Positions 45,021 through 53,079 of a stretch of 64,000 nucleotides of DNA are shown here, piece after piece. Every line of letters starts with the position of its first letter. The first letter of the stretch is position 1. A model generated the notes under the pieces. That model searched no databases. It was given only the letters and a program-made list of their open reading frames with translations, and was not told the origin of the DNA. Source of the DNA: Candidatus Mailhella excrementigallinarum (lineage in GTDB: Bacteria > Desulfobacterota > Desulfovibrionia > Desulfovibrionales > Desulfovibrionaceae); assembly GCA_944324075.1 (NCBI GenBank), contig CALUUZ010000005.1:1-64000 (forward strand). The letters are read 5' to 3'. The translations under genes and the position numbers were made by a program.

Positions 45021-45047
45021 TTGCGGGCCTTCAATATGCTGTAAAGG

Positions 45048-45344
45048 TTACAGCCGCACCACGCCCCGGCGGCCCGCGCCGGGCAGGGGGCCGGAAGCGG
45101 TTCTGGCCGGACGGCTCTGGGCGGCACGGGCTTCCCCGGCGCGTCCGGCTTCCGCCATGGCTTCCTCAACATGCCTGCGCTCTTCTGGGGAAAGTTTGGA
45201 CATATCCATCTTTTCCCCGCCCTCCTCGGGCAGACCCGCCTGCCTGCGCAGCGCCTTTTCCTGGGCTTCCAGACGGGAGAACTCATCCCTGAGCGCCGCG
45301 AACTGTTCCATCTGCTTCTGCATATCCTGTTCGGTGTAAGCCAT
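45048..45344 (-). CDS. LcrG-like small T3SS protein
   Basis: 98 residues, first gene of the minus-strand T3SS series, directly downstream of a -24/-12 promoter. It is helical and charged at the N terminus (TEQDMQKQMEQFAALRDEFS), with SKLSPEERRHVEEAMAEAG in the middle and a basic, Pro/Gly-rich tail. Length and position before the tip, chaperone and translocator genes match LcrG/PcrG (95-98 residues), the tip chaperone and secretion gatekeeper. Similarity in sequence is weak, so this is a positional assignment. An aaaggagtttt site precedes the ATG. Confidence 0.5.
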   Translation of the reverse strand: MAYTEQDMQKQMEQFAALRDEFSRLEAQEKALRRQAGLPEEGGEKMDMSKLSPEERRHVEEAMAEAGRAGEARAAQSRPARTASGPLPGAGRRGVVRL

Positions 45345-45403
45345 ATCCAAAACTCCTTTGCTGATGGCGGCATGCTCTTTCCGAACATGCTGCCGATGTG
45401 ACA

Positions 45404-45419
45404 AGCACAAATCGTGCCA
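45404..45419 (-). promoter_or_regulatory. Sigma-54 promoter of the minus-strand T3SS series
   Basis: The minus strand reads TGGCAC-GATTT-GTGCT: a perfect -24 element and a -12 element with the invariant GC at correct spacing. Transcription would start near 45392, about 48 bases before the ATG at 45344. Confidence 0.7.
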
Positions 45420-45470
45420 AATCTGAAATACCTTGAAAAACAAAGGAAGAAAAGATACTGCGGATTTTTA

Positions 45471-45489
45471 TTGCCAAAAAAGTTGGCAA
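45471..45489. promoter_or_regulatory. Inverted repeat, candidate enhancer in the divergent T3SS region
   Basis: ttgccaa-N5-ttggcaa at 45471-45489 is a perfect 7-bp inverted repeat. It lies in the AT-rich control region between the two divergent -24/-12 promoters (52 bp from one, 188 bp from the other). It could bind the activator encoded at 54475. The whole gap 45345-45749 has no supported gene. Confidence 0.4.
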
Positions 45490-45676
45490 CACAAAAAATT
45501 CTCCTCCACTTTGGCATTACCTTATAAAAACAGCCCGATACCCACAAGCAAAAAGGATAATACACCTGAAAAATCCTCATGAAAGCCTCGCTGCATTCGA
45601 TATTCGATGATTCGACAGGGAGCCTTGCCGTCCCGAACAGCCCATGATAATTTTGAAAAACGAGTTTTCGTCAGTT

Positions 45677-45692
45677 CGGCACGATTCTGGCA
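45677..45692 (+). promoter_or_regulatory. Sigma-54 promoter of the sctW-X-Y-V series
   Basis: CGGCAC-GATTC-TGGCA keeps the invariant GG and GC at the right spacing, with mismatches at two other positions. It shares ggcacgatt with the divergent promoter at 45404. The predicted start near 45704 leaves a 46-base leader before sctW. Confidence 0.62.
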
Positions 45693-45749
45693 TAGCTTCC
45701 TGAAGCGGGAGTTATCCGCCAACCTTTTTGGGAATCCGGAGCCATCAAC

Positions 45750-46868
45750 ATGTCCATTGATTTTTCCATCCGGCAGCAGGGCGTGAGCCCGATGCAGAAC
45801 ACGGGTTTTTCCTCCCCTTCCGCCGCTGTGGGTTCGCTGTTCGGCAATGCGGCGGCGGTGGTGGAGTCGCCCATGTCGCTTCTGGCCGACGCCGCCGAGG
45901 AACTGACCTTTGCCGCCGACACCACGGACGATTTCGAGCTGGACGAACGCAGGGAACGCGATGAAATCGACGAGGCCATGGAGGAACGGGTCAGGAAGTA
46001 CCAGGAGCTGATGCACGAAAAGGGCGAAGCCGAGCAGATTGATCAGCTCAAGGACGCCATCCGCGCCCGCGAAGGCAGGGAACATGCCCTGCGCCAGGCG
46101 CGGCAGCGCTTCCCCGATCCTTCCGACGCATGGGCCGCGCTGAAGGAAATCCGCGACGAGCTTGCGGGCGACGCCGCGACATCCTCCGAAACGCTGCGCG
46201 GCGTGGACGAAGCCCTTGCGGAACTGGAAGCGGCGGAAGGCCCGGCCATCCGTTCCGGCATCTGCGGGGCGCTGAACGCAAGGGGCTTCGGCTCTCTGGG
46301 CTCGCCTTCCGAACTCGGCGCGCTGTACCGGGGCGCGGTATGCGACTTTGCCGACGTCAACGAGCTGTACGCCCATATTCAGGAAGCATACGGCAATGAC
46401 TTCGACGCCGCGCTGGACTTTCTCTACAAGGCTCTGGCCAGCGACATGGCCGCCGACGTGCCCAGCATGGAAAAGACCCATCTTGAGCATGTCAACGCCG
46501 GCTTCGGGGAGCTTCGCTCCCTCCAGAGCGCGCGCAGCCTGTGCGCGAAGCTGCTGGATCGCTGGGCATCCGTGCACGGCGTGAAGAACTGCCCGCTGGA
46601 CGACATGGCTCTGCTCGGAAAGGTTGTGGGGCTGCGCAGGGAACACTTCATCAGCGGCTCGCAGATCGCCCGTTTCGCGGATGAGGCGAAAGCGCCGGAC
46701 ATCGAGCGCAAGGTGCTGTTTCTCCAGGAACTGCTCAACACCACGCGCTCCTTCGCGCCCTCGCTCTTTGACGGAAACGAGGGCCGCATGAAGGTGCTCG
46801 ACGCCGTGCAGGACGCCGTGGACGCCGCCATTGCCGAGGAGGATGCCTGGCTGGCAAGCCAGGAATAG
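45750..46868 (+). CDS. sctW: T3SS gatekeeper SctW (YopN-TyeA type)
   Basis: 372 residues. SctW holds back effector secretion until contact and sets the order of translocators before effectors. The N-terminal part (about 1-60) is a secretion-signal/chaperone-binding region. The rest is helical, with LMHEKGEAEQIDQLKDAI and a TyeA-like C-terminal third (SRSLCAKLL-type helices, then KVLFLQELLNTTRSF). The length equals YopN plus TyeA, so the two are joined here as in MxiC or InvE. A cggagcc site precedes the ATG. Its chaperone gene follows. Confidence 0.86.
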   Translation: MSIDFSIRQQGVSPMQNTGFSSPSAAVGSLFGNAAAVVESPMSLLADAAEELTFAADTTDDFELDERRERDEIDEAMEERVRKYQELMHEKGEAEQIDQLKDAIRAREGREHALRQARQRFPDPSDAWAALKEIRDELAGDAATSSETLRGVDEALAELEAAEGPAIRSGICGALNARGFGSLGSPSELGALYRGAVCDFADVNELYAHIQEAYGNDFDAALDFLYKALASDMAADVPSMEKTHLEHVNAGFGELRSLQSARSLCAKLLDRWASVHGVKNCPLDDMALLGKVVGLRREHFISGSQIARFADEAKAPDIERKVLFLQELLNTTRSFAPSLFDGNEGRMKVLDAVQDAVDAAIAEEDAWLASQE

Positions 46869-46883
46869 CGAGAAAGAATGTAT

Positions 46884-47047
46884 CGGGGCTCCGCCCCGCG
46901 CCCCGTCGGGGGGATAATCCCCCCGATCCCCTTATCAGGGCGGGCACAGTGTTTACGCGCGATGCGCGTAAACACTGTGCCCGCCTGACGAGGGTGCAGG
47001 GGCATCATGCCCCTGCCGGAGGGGTACGGGGAGGCAGCGCCTCCCCG
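46884..47047. repeat. Array of five perfect hairpins between sctW and its chaperone
   Basis: Five stems occur in 164 bases: 46884-46898 (cggggc/gccccg); 46907-46925 (cggggggat/atccccccg); 46939-46985 (a perfect 22-bp stem with loop gat, arms ggcgggcacagtgtttacgc and its complement); 46996-47016 (gcaggggcat/atgcccctgc); and 47027-47047 (cggggaggc/gcctccccg). None has a T tract. The last ends just before the aaggag ribosome site of the next gene, so the transcript between sctW and the chaperone would be heavily folded. Confidence 0.85.
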
Positions 47048-47062
47048 AAGGAGAATACCTCA

Positions 47063-47440
47063 ATGCTGGAACAGGAACTGAACGAATTCGGCAGACGCAT
47101 GGGCCTGCCCGGCCTGTCCTTCAGCCCGGACGGGCTGGCGGCGCTGGACGTGGAGCGCATGGGCCGTCTGCATCTGGAAAAAGGCGGAAAGCCGGGCGCG
47201 GAAGAGCTTCTGGTGTATCTGGCCCGGCCCTGTCCGGCCCATGATCGGGAAGCGCCGGAACGCGCTCTGGAGCTGTGCCATTACCGGCATCCCCGGCCCT
47301 TCCCCCTGAGCGCGGGAGTGCATGGGGATCAGCTCATCATGCTCACCCGCCTGCCGGAGCGGGAAGCCACGGCGGCCGGCATGGAAAAAGCCGTGCTCAT
47401 GCTTGCCGACGTCATGAACAAGGCCGTGCAGGGGGTCTGA
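47063..47440 (+). CDS. SycN/YscB-like chaperone of SctW
   Basis: A 125-residue class I chaperone-like protein. It begins with an amphipathic helix (EQELNEFGRRMGLPGLSF) and continues in the alternating strands typical of the fold (LHLEKGGKPGAEELLVYLAR; GDQLIMLTRLPER). Its place between sctW and sctX matches sycN in Yersinia (123 residues). A gaaggagaat site precedes the ATG. A longer frame through the hairpin array is not supported. Confidence 0.72.
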   Translation: MLEQELNEFGRRMGLPGLSFSPDGLAALDVERMGRLHLEKGGKPGAEELLVYLARPCPAHDREAPERALELCHYRHPRPFPLSAGVHGDQLIMLTRLPEREATAAGMEKAVLMLADVMNKAVQGV

Positions 47441-47442
47441 CC

Positions 47443-47811
47443 ATGCCTTCCGTGTCACTCAATCTGCTGGACCCGAATCTGGGCATCCAGAACGTCATGG
47501 ACTCCGGAAGCGGAGCCCGCATGCCGGACGCCCGGCCTCTGGCCTCCACCGTACTGCGCGAGGCCGGGCTGGACGAACTCTATCAGCAGGGAGCGGCGGA
47601 AAAGCAGCTCGACGCGGCGCTCTGCCCTCCGGTGGGAGACGGCTCCATCCTCCAGCCGGAAATCTTTCAGGCCGAACTCCGGGGCGGCCTGGAGGCGCTG
47701 AAGGACAGCCGAGACCCGGCGGTGCGGGCCTTTGTGCGGGATGAACTCGCCCCGCTGCTGGAAAACACGGAACTTCTCAAGGCCTACACGGGCCTGATGG
47801 TGGGAGGCTAG
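47443..47811 (+). CDS. sctX: T3SS export protein SctX (YscX-like)
   Basis: 122 residues, exactly the length of Yersinia YscX and in the same slot between sycN and yscY. Visible features are a PDARPLASTVLREAGL segment and a helical C terminus (AVRAFVRDELAPLLENTELL). YscX binds YscY and the export gate YscV and is itself secreted early. SctX/SctY occur mainly in Ysc-family systems, so the pair helps classify this T3SS. Confidence 0.75.
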   Translation: MPSVSLNLLDPNLGIQNVMDSGSGARMPDARPLASTVLREAGLDELYQQGAAEKQLDAALCPPVGDGSILQPEIFQAELRGGLEALKDSRDPAVRAFVRDELAPLLENTELLKAYTGLMVGG

Positions 47812-47813
47812 GC

Positions 47814-48173
47814 ATGGCCGGAGGCGAGAGTTCTCCGTTGAGCGGGGAACAGCGGCGCGCGCTGCTGGTGCTGGGCTATCTGTTTCTGCGCATGGGGCAG
47901 TTTGCGCGGGCGAAGAAACTGTTCGCCGCCCTGCTCGCGCTGGAACCCGCCGACGGGCAGGCGCGCCGCTGCATGGCCGCCGCCCTGCTCGCGCTGGGGG
48001 ACGGCGGCGGGGCGCTGGAACATATTGACAGGATCGTGGGCGCGGCTCCGCTGCCCTCGCGCGATGCAGCGCTCCATCTGCTCAAGGCGCGCGCTCTGTG
48101 GCTGACAGGACGCGCCGACGAGGCGAAAAACGCGGTGAACGCATGGATCGTCGCGGGGGGAGGGCGCCAGTGA
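47814..48173 (+). CDS. sctY: T3SS chaperone SctY (YscY-like)
   Basis: 119 residues with TPR-like helices (LLVLGYLFLRMGQFARAKKL; EPADGQARRCMAAALLALGD; AALHLLKARALWLTGRADEA). It is the partner of SctX, as in Yersinia (YscY, 114 residues). A ggaggctagg site precedes the ATG, and its stop overlaps the GTG start of sctV. Confidence 0.8.
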   Translation: MAGGESSPLSGEQRRALLVLGYLFLRMGQFARAKKLFAALLALEPADGQARRCMAAALLALGDGGGALEHIDRIVGAAPLPSRDAALHLLKARALWLTGRADEAKNAVNAWIVAGGGRQ

Positions 48174-50263
48174 GCCTGTTTTCCGACGCGCGCGGCATCG
48201 TATCCGCCACCACCCGGCACAGCGATCTCGCGCTGGTGGGCCTGCTGGTGGCGGTTATCGCCCTGATGATCATGCCCCTGCCCACGGCGCTGGTGGACAC
48301 GCTCATCGGGGCGAATCTGGCGCTTTCCTTCGCCATCATGATGATGACGATGTACGTCAGGACGCCGCTGGAGTTTTCCTCCTTTCCCACCATGCTGCTG
48401 TTCACCACGCTGTTCCGCGTGGGTCTGAACATCACCACCACCCGCCTGATCCTGCTCAACGCGGATGCCGGGGAGATCATCCAGACCTTCGGGGAATTCG
48501 CCCTGGGCGGCAACTTCGTGGTGGGCGCGGTGGTCTTTCTGATCCTCACCATCGTGCAGTTTCTGGTCATTTCCAAGGGCGCGGAGCGTGTGGCCGAAGT
48601 GGGCGCGCGCTTCACCCTGGACGCCATGCCCGGCAAGCAGATGTCCATCGACGCGGACATGCGGGCCGGGGTCATCGACATGGAGGAAGCCCAGAAACGG
48701 CGCGACGCCATCAGCCAAGAAAGCAAGATGTTCGGGGCCATGGACGGGGCCATGAAGTTCGTCAAGGGCGACAGCATCGCCGGGATGATCGTGGCGGTCG
48801 TCAACATTGTGGGCGGCACGATCATCGGCATCACCCAGCACGGCATCTCCGCCGGGGAAGCCCTGCAGATTTACGGCATCCTGACCATCGGGGACGGCCT
48901 CGTCTCCCAGATTCCCTCGCTGATCATCGCCATTTCGGCGGGTATTCTCATCACCCGCTCCGGCGATACGGATGTGGACGTGGGAGCGCAGATCGGCGGG
49001 CAGTTCTTCGCCCAGCCCAAGGCCCTGCAAATGGCCGGCGGGCTGATTTTCCTCTTCGCGCTCATTCCGGGCTTTCCCAAGCCGCAGCTCTTTACCCTGG
49101 CTTTCGCCGTGGGCGGGCTGGGCTATGTGCTGGACAAAATCAGGGCCGCGCCCGAAGAGCGGGATTCCAGAAAGGAACTGGCGCAGTCGCTCAAGCCCAC
49201 GGTCAAAAGCCGGAGCAAGGCCGGAAAGGCCGGGCCGCAGGACGAATTCGCTCCCACCGTGCCCATTATCCTCGACATTTCCGAAGGGCTGGCGACCTCG
49301 CTGGACTATGACACCCTGAACGACGAGCTGGCCGCGCTGCGCCGCGCCCTGTACTTTGATCTCGGGGTGCCCTTCCCCGGCATCAACCTGCGCGTTTCCC
49401 CCGCCCTGCCGGGGCTTTCCTATGTGCTTCAGGTCAACGAGATTCCCATGTCGCGCGGACAGCTTGAAGCGGGCATGGTTCTCGCGCGGGAAAGCGAGGA
49501 CACCCTGCGCATGCTCGGCGTGGAGGTGAAGAAGGGCGAAGCCTTCCTGCCCGATGTGGAAAGCCTGTGGATTCCGCAGGAGAAACAGGCGGTGCTGGAA
49601 CAGGCCGGGCTTTCCTGCATGAGCCATTCCCGCATTCTGGCCTATCATCTTTCCCTGATGCTGGCCCGTCACGCCTCCGGCTTCATCGGCATGCAGGAAA
49701 CAAAGTACCTGCTGGACAGGATGGAGGAACGCGCTCCGGATCTGGTGCGCGAGGCCACGCGCCTGCTGCCCGTGCAGCGCATCGCGGAAATCTTCCAGCG
49801 CCTTGCGCAGGAGCAGGTTTCCATCCGCGACCTGCGCAGCATTCTGGAGGCCGTCATCGAATGGAGCCCCAAGGAGAAAGATACCGTCATGCTCACCGAA
49901 TACGTGCGCGGCGCGCTGAAACGCCAGATCAGCTACATGTATTCGCGCGGGCAGAACATGCTGCCGGCCATTCTCATGGACCCCTCGGTGGAGGAGACCA
50001 TCCGCAAATCCATACGGCAGACTTCGGCCGGAGCCTTTCTGGCGCTCGACCCGGATACCACGCGCCGCTTCGTCGAAGCCGTGACGGCGGCCGCGGGCGA
50101 CTACCGCAAACATCCGCAGATGCCCGTACTGCTGGCCAGCATGGATATCCGGCGCTATGTGCGGCGGCTCATCGAGGGCGAGCATTACAGGCTGCCCGTG
50201 GTGTCATATCAGGAGATCACGCCGGAAATCAGCGTCCAGCCTGTAAACAGGATACGCCTGTGA
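48170..50263 (+). CDS. sctV: T3SS export gate protein SctV
   Basis: A 697-residue member of the YscV/InvA/FlhA family, the nonameric inner-membrane gate. The N-terminal half has about eight membrane segments. Conserved loops are visible: RTPLEFSSFPTMLLFTTLFR, then DAMPGKQMSIDADMRAG and ALQIYGILTIGDGLVSQIPS. The C-terminal half is the cytoplasmic docking domain. The GTG start overlaps the sctY stop (GTGA) with ggagg upstream. An FHIPEP-like region confirms the family; flagellar FlhA is excluded by the surrounding genes. Confidence 0.95.
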   Translation: MSLFSDARGIVSATTRHSDLALVGLLVAVIALMIMPLPTALVDTLIGANLALSFAIMMMTMYVRTPLEFSSFPTMLLFTTLFRVGLNITTTRLILLNADAGEIIQTFGEFALGGNFVVGAVVFLILTIVQFLVISKGAERVAEVGARFTLDAMPGKQMSIDADMRAGVIDMEEAQKRRDAISQESKMFGAMDGAMKFVKGDSIAGMIVAVVNIVGGTIIGITQHGISAGEALQIYGILTIGDGLVSQIPSLIIAISAGILITRSGDTDVDVGAQIGGQFFAQPKALQMAGGLIFLFALIPGFPKPQLFTLAFAVGGLGYVLDKIRAAPEERDSRKELAQSLKPTVKSRSKAGKAGPQDEFAPTVPIILDISEGLATSLDYDTLNDELAALRRALYFDLGVPFPGINLRVSPALPGLSYVLQVNEIPMSRGQLEAGMVLARESEDTLRMLGVEVKKGEAFLPDVESLWIPQEKQAVLEQAGLSCMSHSRILAYHLSLMLARHASGFIGMQETKYLLDRMEERAPDLVREATRLLPVQRIAEIFQRLAQEQVSIRDLRSILEAVIEWSPKEKDTVMLTEYVRGALKRQISYMYSRGQNMLPAILMDPSVEETIRKSIRQTSAGAFLALDPDTTRRFVEAVTAAAGDYRKHPQMPVLLASMDIRRYVRRLIEGEHYRLPVVSYQEITPEISVQPVNRIRL

Positions 50264-50284
50264 TATCCGGGCGGGAGGACTTTC

Positions 50285-50542
50285 ATGGAACTTGCCGTCG
50301 ACTACGCCGTGAAGGCGCTGTATCTGGTCATGATGCTCTCCCTGCCGCCCATCGTGGTGGCCTCGGCCGTGGGCATCGTGCTCAGTCTCATTCAGGCCAT
50401 CACCCAACTGCAGGAACAAACCCTGACCTTCGGCGTAAAGCTGCTGGCCGTGGGCCTGACGCTCTTCCTGATGGGCGGCTGGCTGGGCGGGGAAATCCTG
50501 CGTTACGGCGGGGACATCTTCAACCGTTTCTATCTGATATGA
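50285..50542 (+). CDS. sctS: T3SS export apparatus protein SctS
   Basis: 85 residues, two membrane helices, FliQ/YscS family, with the conserved SLPPIVVASAVGIVLSLIQA and QLQEQTLTFGVKL segments. A cgggagg site precedes the ATG. Normally sctT follows directly; here a chaperone and a candidate effector with their own promoter intervene. Confidence 0.93.
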   Translation: MELAVDYAVKALYLVMMLSLPPIVVASAVGIVLSLIQAITQLQEQTLTFGVKLLAVGLTLFLMGGWLGGEILRYGGDIFNRFYLI

Positions 50543-50555
50543 AAAGGGCCTCGTC

Positions 50556-50571
50556 TGGCACGCCTTTTGCT
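50556..50571 (+). promoter_or_regulatory. Consensus sigma-54 promoter of the chaperone/effector pair
   Basis: TGGCAC-GCCTT-TTGCT is a full match to the -24/-12 consensus, the best in the window. The predicted start near 50583 leaves about 59 bases before the chaperone ATG at 50642. Confidence 0.82.
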
Positions 50572-50641
50572 TTTTCTCTGAAATATCGTCCCTGAAAGGG
50601 ATTTCATGCAAACTTTATTGATACCAACACAAGGAGACCCC

Positions 50642-51124
50642 ATGCGCAAAGCACTGCATGAACTGGCGACAGGCTACGCCGCGGCGACCGGCTGCGCCTG
50701 CGAAGCCGAGGAAGGAAGCTGTCAGGCCGTTCTCTCCGTGGAGGGACTGGGCATACACATCGGGCTGGCGGAAAGTTCCGGCATGATCGTGTTCCAGACC
50801 GGCGCGGCCCTGCTGCCGCCCGCGAGCGGCGGAAGAGAGGAGTTCTGCATGAAGCTCCTTGCCGCCAACAATCTTTTCACGGACCCCCAGGGCTTTACCC
50901 TCGGCGTGGACGAGAGTCAGGAGCTGGTCACCATCCAGCTTGCCTGGGATCTTTCCCGCCTGGATGCGGAGGGTTTCGCCCGCATCGTGAACAATCTGCT
51001 TGCCGTGGCGGCGGACTGGATGATCCGGCTGGACGAATGGCGGCCTTCCGCTCCCGGCGGAGAAAACGCTGCGCCCGCGGACATCTCCGGCGAAGTGCCT
51101 TTCATGAATTTCCTGAAAGTTTAA
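50642..51124 (+). CDS. CesT-type chaperone of a neighbouring effector candidate
   Basis: 160 residues, class I chaperone pattern. An N-terminal helix (LHELATGYAAATGCACEAE) leads to strands (AVLSVEGLGIHIGLAESSG, MIVFQTGAALLPP) and the helix-strand segment FCMKLLAANNLFTDPQGFTL. It is acidic overall, as expected. An acaaggaga site precedes the ATG. The gene pair it heads splits the conserved sctS-sctT order. Confidence 0.78.
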   Translation: MRKALHELATGYAAATGCACEAEEGSCQAVLSVEGLGIHIGLAESSGMIVFQTGAALLPPASGGREEFCMKLLAANNLFTDPQGFTLGVDESQELVTIQLAWDLSRLDAEGFARIVNNLLAVAADWMIRLDEWRPSAPGGENAAPADISGEVPFMNFLKV

Positions 51125-51143
51125 TCCGGCGGGGGAAAGCATC

Positions 51144-52223
51144 ATGCGTATCGAATCCGGCCAGCAGATGTTCCAGCATATTGAGAACGGCGGGAATCTC
51201 AAACTGAACAGCGAAGGGCAACTTGAAACCCAGAGCGCCGCCGGGCGCTTTTTCCAGAAAATCGGTGACGCGTTCCGCTCCCTCAGCGCCTCGGGCCGCG
51301 CCGCCATAGAAACACGCAATACAAGGCTGCACGAGGCCATGGCCGACATGGTGCGGCGGGATGCGCTGGTCAACCCGGCCCAGGCGGAAATCCAGCGGCC
51401 CCCGATCACGCAGATCGAGCGAAACCGCATGTGCGCGAGCCTTGCCATGGCGGGGGAACTGGCGAAGCTCCCGCCCGAATCCAGAGCGGCGGCACGCGCA
51501 CTGGTTCTGCACCAGCTCAGGGAACACGGCGTGTTGAACCACAACGCGGCAACCGTGCGCGCCAACATTCAGCAGTTCATGCAGAGGATTAACAGCGATC
51601 CCGTTTTATCCAATGGCCTGAAATGTGCCTTCTCCCTTTCCAGTGCCCGGCTTCAGCCCATGATGAATGAAGTGGCCGAAGACACCAGAGCGGAATTTCG
51701 GAAGCCGACACAACAGGCCCACATCGAAAACGGCATACACGCTTCCTACCCCAAGGACGCACAGCGGGATTCAGTCCGCAGCATCAACGGACAGCCCGTG
51801 AACAAGGATGATTTGGCAGGGCAGCTCAAGGCTCTCGTTCCCGATGAAAAAATGAGTTCCTTCATCAGCTTTGCGGCTTCCCAGGCAGGTATTGAAGGGT
51901 CGCTTTACAAACACCTTGCCATGCCCGGCGGCACCAAGCCCAATCCGGACAGTCCCAATCTTGCCGAAATTCAGGCAAAGGGGCTGCACCTGGGCACGCC
52001 CTACCACAAGTATGAACTCAATATCCAGAACGGCAAGGCCACCATCCGCCTGGATATGGATGTCGCCCTTCAGCCGCTGGGAACCCCAAATGACGGGCAC
52101 GGCGTCGGAGGGAGCAGATATGCCGTAACCATGGAAATTGACCTTAATCAGGACATGACCGGCAAGGACATGCCGGACTTCACACTCAGCGGCGAGTGTA
52201 CCGCCTTCGGGCCGGACAACTGA
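51144..52223 (+). CDS. Candidate secreted T3SS effector
   Basis: 359 residues, no recognised family. The N-terminal 25 residues are polar (MRIESGQQMFQHIENGGN), as in T3SS signals. They are followed by a helical region with FFQKIGDAFRSLSASGRAAI that could bind the chaperone encoded 19 bp upstream. The C-terminal 130 residues look beta-rich (YHKYELNIQNGKATIRLDMD; SRYAVTMEIDLNQDMTG). There are no membrane segments. A consensus -24/-12 promoter, a chaperone partner and insertion inside the export-gate genes all suggest a secreted substrate. Its biochemical activity is unknown. Confidence 0.6.
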   Translation: MRIESGQQMFQHIENGGNLKLNSEGQLETQSAAGRFFQKIGDAFRSLSASGRAAIETRNTRLHEAMADMVRRDALVNPAQAEIQRPPITQIERNRMCASLAMAGELAKLPPESRAAARALVLHQLREHGVLNHNAATVRANIQQFMQRINSDPVLSNGLKCAFSLSSARLQPMMNEVAEDTRAEFRKPTQQAHIENGIHASYPKDAQRDSVRSINGQPVNKDDLAGQLKALVPDEKMSSFISFAASQAGIEGSLYKHLAMPGGTKPNPDSPNLAEIQAKGLHLGTPYHKYELNIQNGKATIRLDMDVALQPLGTPNDGHGVGGSRYAVTMEIDLNQDMTGKDMPDFTLSGECTAFGPDN

Positions 52224-52241
52224 CACCGAACCCGGACGAGC

Positions 52242-53072
52242 ATGGACATCACCGGACTGTTTCAGGCGCTGGATCTCTACCGTCATCTGACGGCGATCCT
52301 TCTCGGCATGCCGAGGCTCTTCATGCTCGTCCTTGTCGCGCCCTTTTTCGGCGCGTCGGTGGTGACGGGGCAGATCCGTCTGATTCTTGTTCTGGCGCTG
52401 TATCTGCCCCTGCATCCCGTGGTGGCGGAAGGCATCGCGCCGGAGGCAGGCCTTTCCGCCGCAATGACCCTGGAAGCGGGCGGCAGGCTGGCCCTTCTGC
52501 TGTGCAAGGAAACACTGCTCGGGCTGATGCTCGGCTTTCTCGCAGGGATCGCCTTCTGGGCGGTGCAGAGCGCGGGCTTTTTCATCGACAACCAGCGCGG
52601 CGCCAGCATGGCGGAAGGCGCGGACATTCTTTCCGGCGACCAGAGCAGCCCCATGGGCCAGTTGCTGTTCCAGAGCATGACCTACCTGTTCTACGCTTCC
52701 GGAGCCTTTCTGGCCTTTGTCGGGGTCATTTATGCCAGTTACGAACTCTGGCCCGCGGCCCGCCCCCTTCCCGCGGAATTCAGCATGGCCCTGCCCCTGT
52801 ACTTCGCGGGCAAGGTCGGCTGGCTCATGGGGCACATGCTGCTGCTCGCCGGGCCGATTTCCGTGGCCTGCCTGCTCACGGACATCTCGCTCGGGCTGGT
52901 CAACCGCTTCGCTTCACAGCTCAACGTCTATGTGCTGGCCATGCCCATCAAGAGCGGACTGGCCGCCTTTCTGCTGTGCTTCTATTTCGGTCTGCTGCTC
53001 TCCCGCGCGCCGGAGCTGTTCGACTTCATCCGCGAGTCCATCCTCACCCTGCCCAATGTGCTGGAACCGTAG
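52242..53072 (+). CDS. sctT: T3SS export apparatus protein SctT
   Basis: A 276-residue polytopic inner-membrane protein of the FliR/YscT family. It has about six to eight hydrophobic segments and the conserved FFIDNQRGASMA loop with the following SPMGQLLFQ. It begins 18 bp after the effector candidate and is followed by repeat copy E, then sctU. Confidence 0.92.
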   Translation: MDITGLFQALDLYRHLTAILLGMPRLFMLVLVAPFFGASVVTGQIRLILVLALYLPLHPVVAEGIAPEAGLSAAMTLEAGGRLALLLCKETLLGLMLGFLAGIAFWAVQSAGFFIDNQRGASMAEGADILSGDQSSPMGQLLFQSMTYLFYASGAFLAFVGVIYASYELWPAARPLPAEFSMALPLYFAGKVGWLMGHMLLLAGPISVACLLTDISLGLVNRFASQLNVYVLAMPIKSGLAAFLLCFYFGLLLSRAPELFDFIRESILTLPNVLEP

Positions 53073-53079
53073 AAAACAA

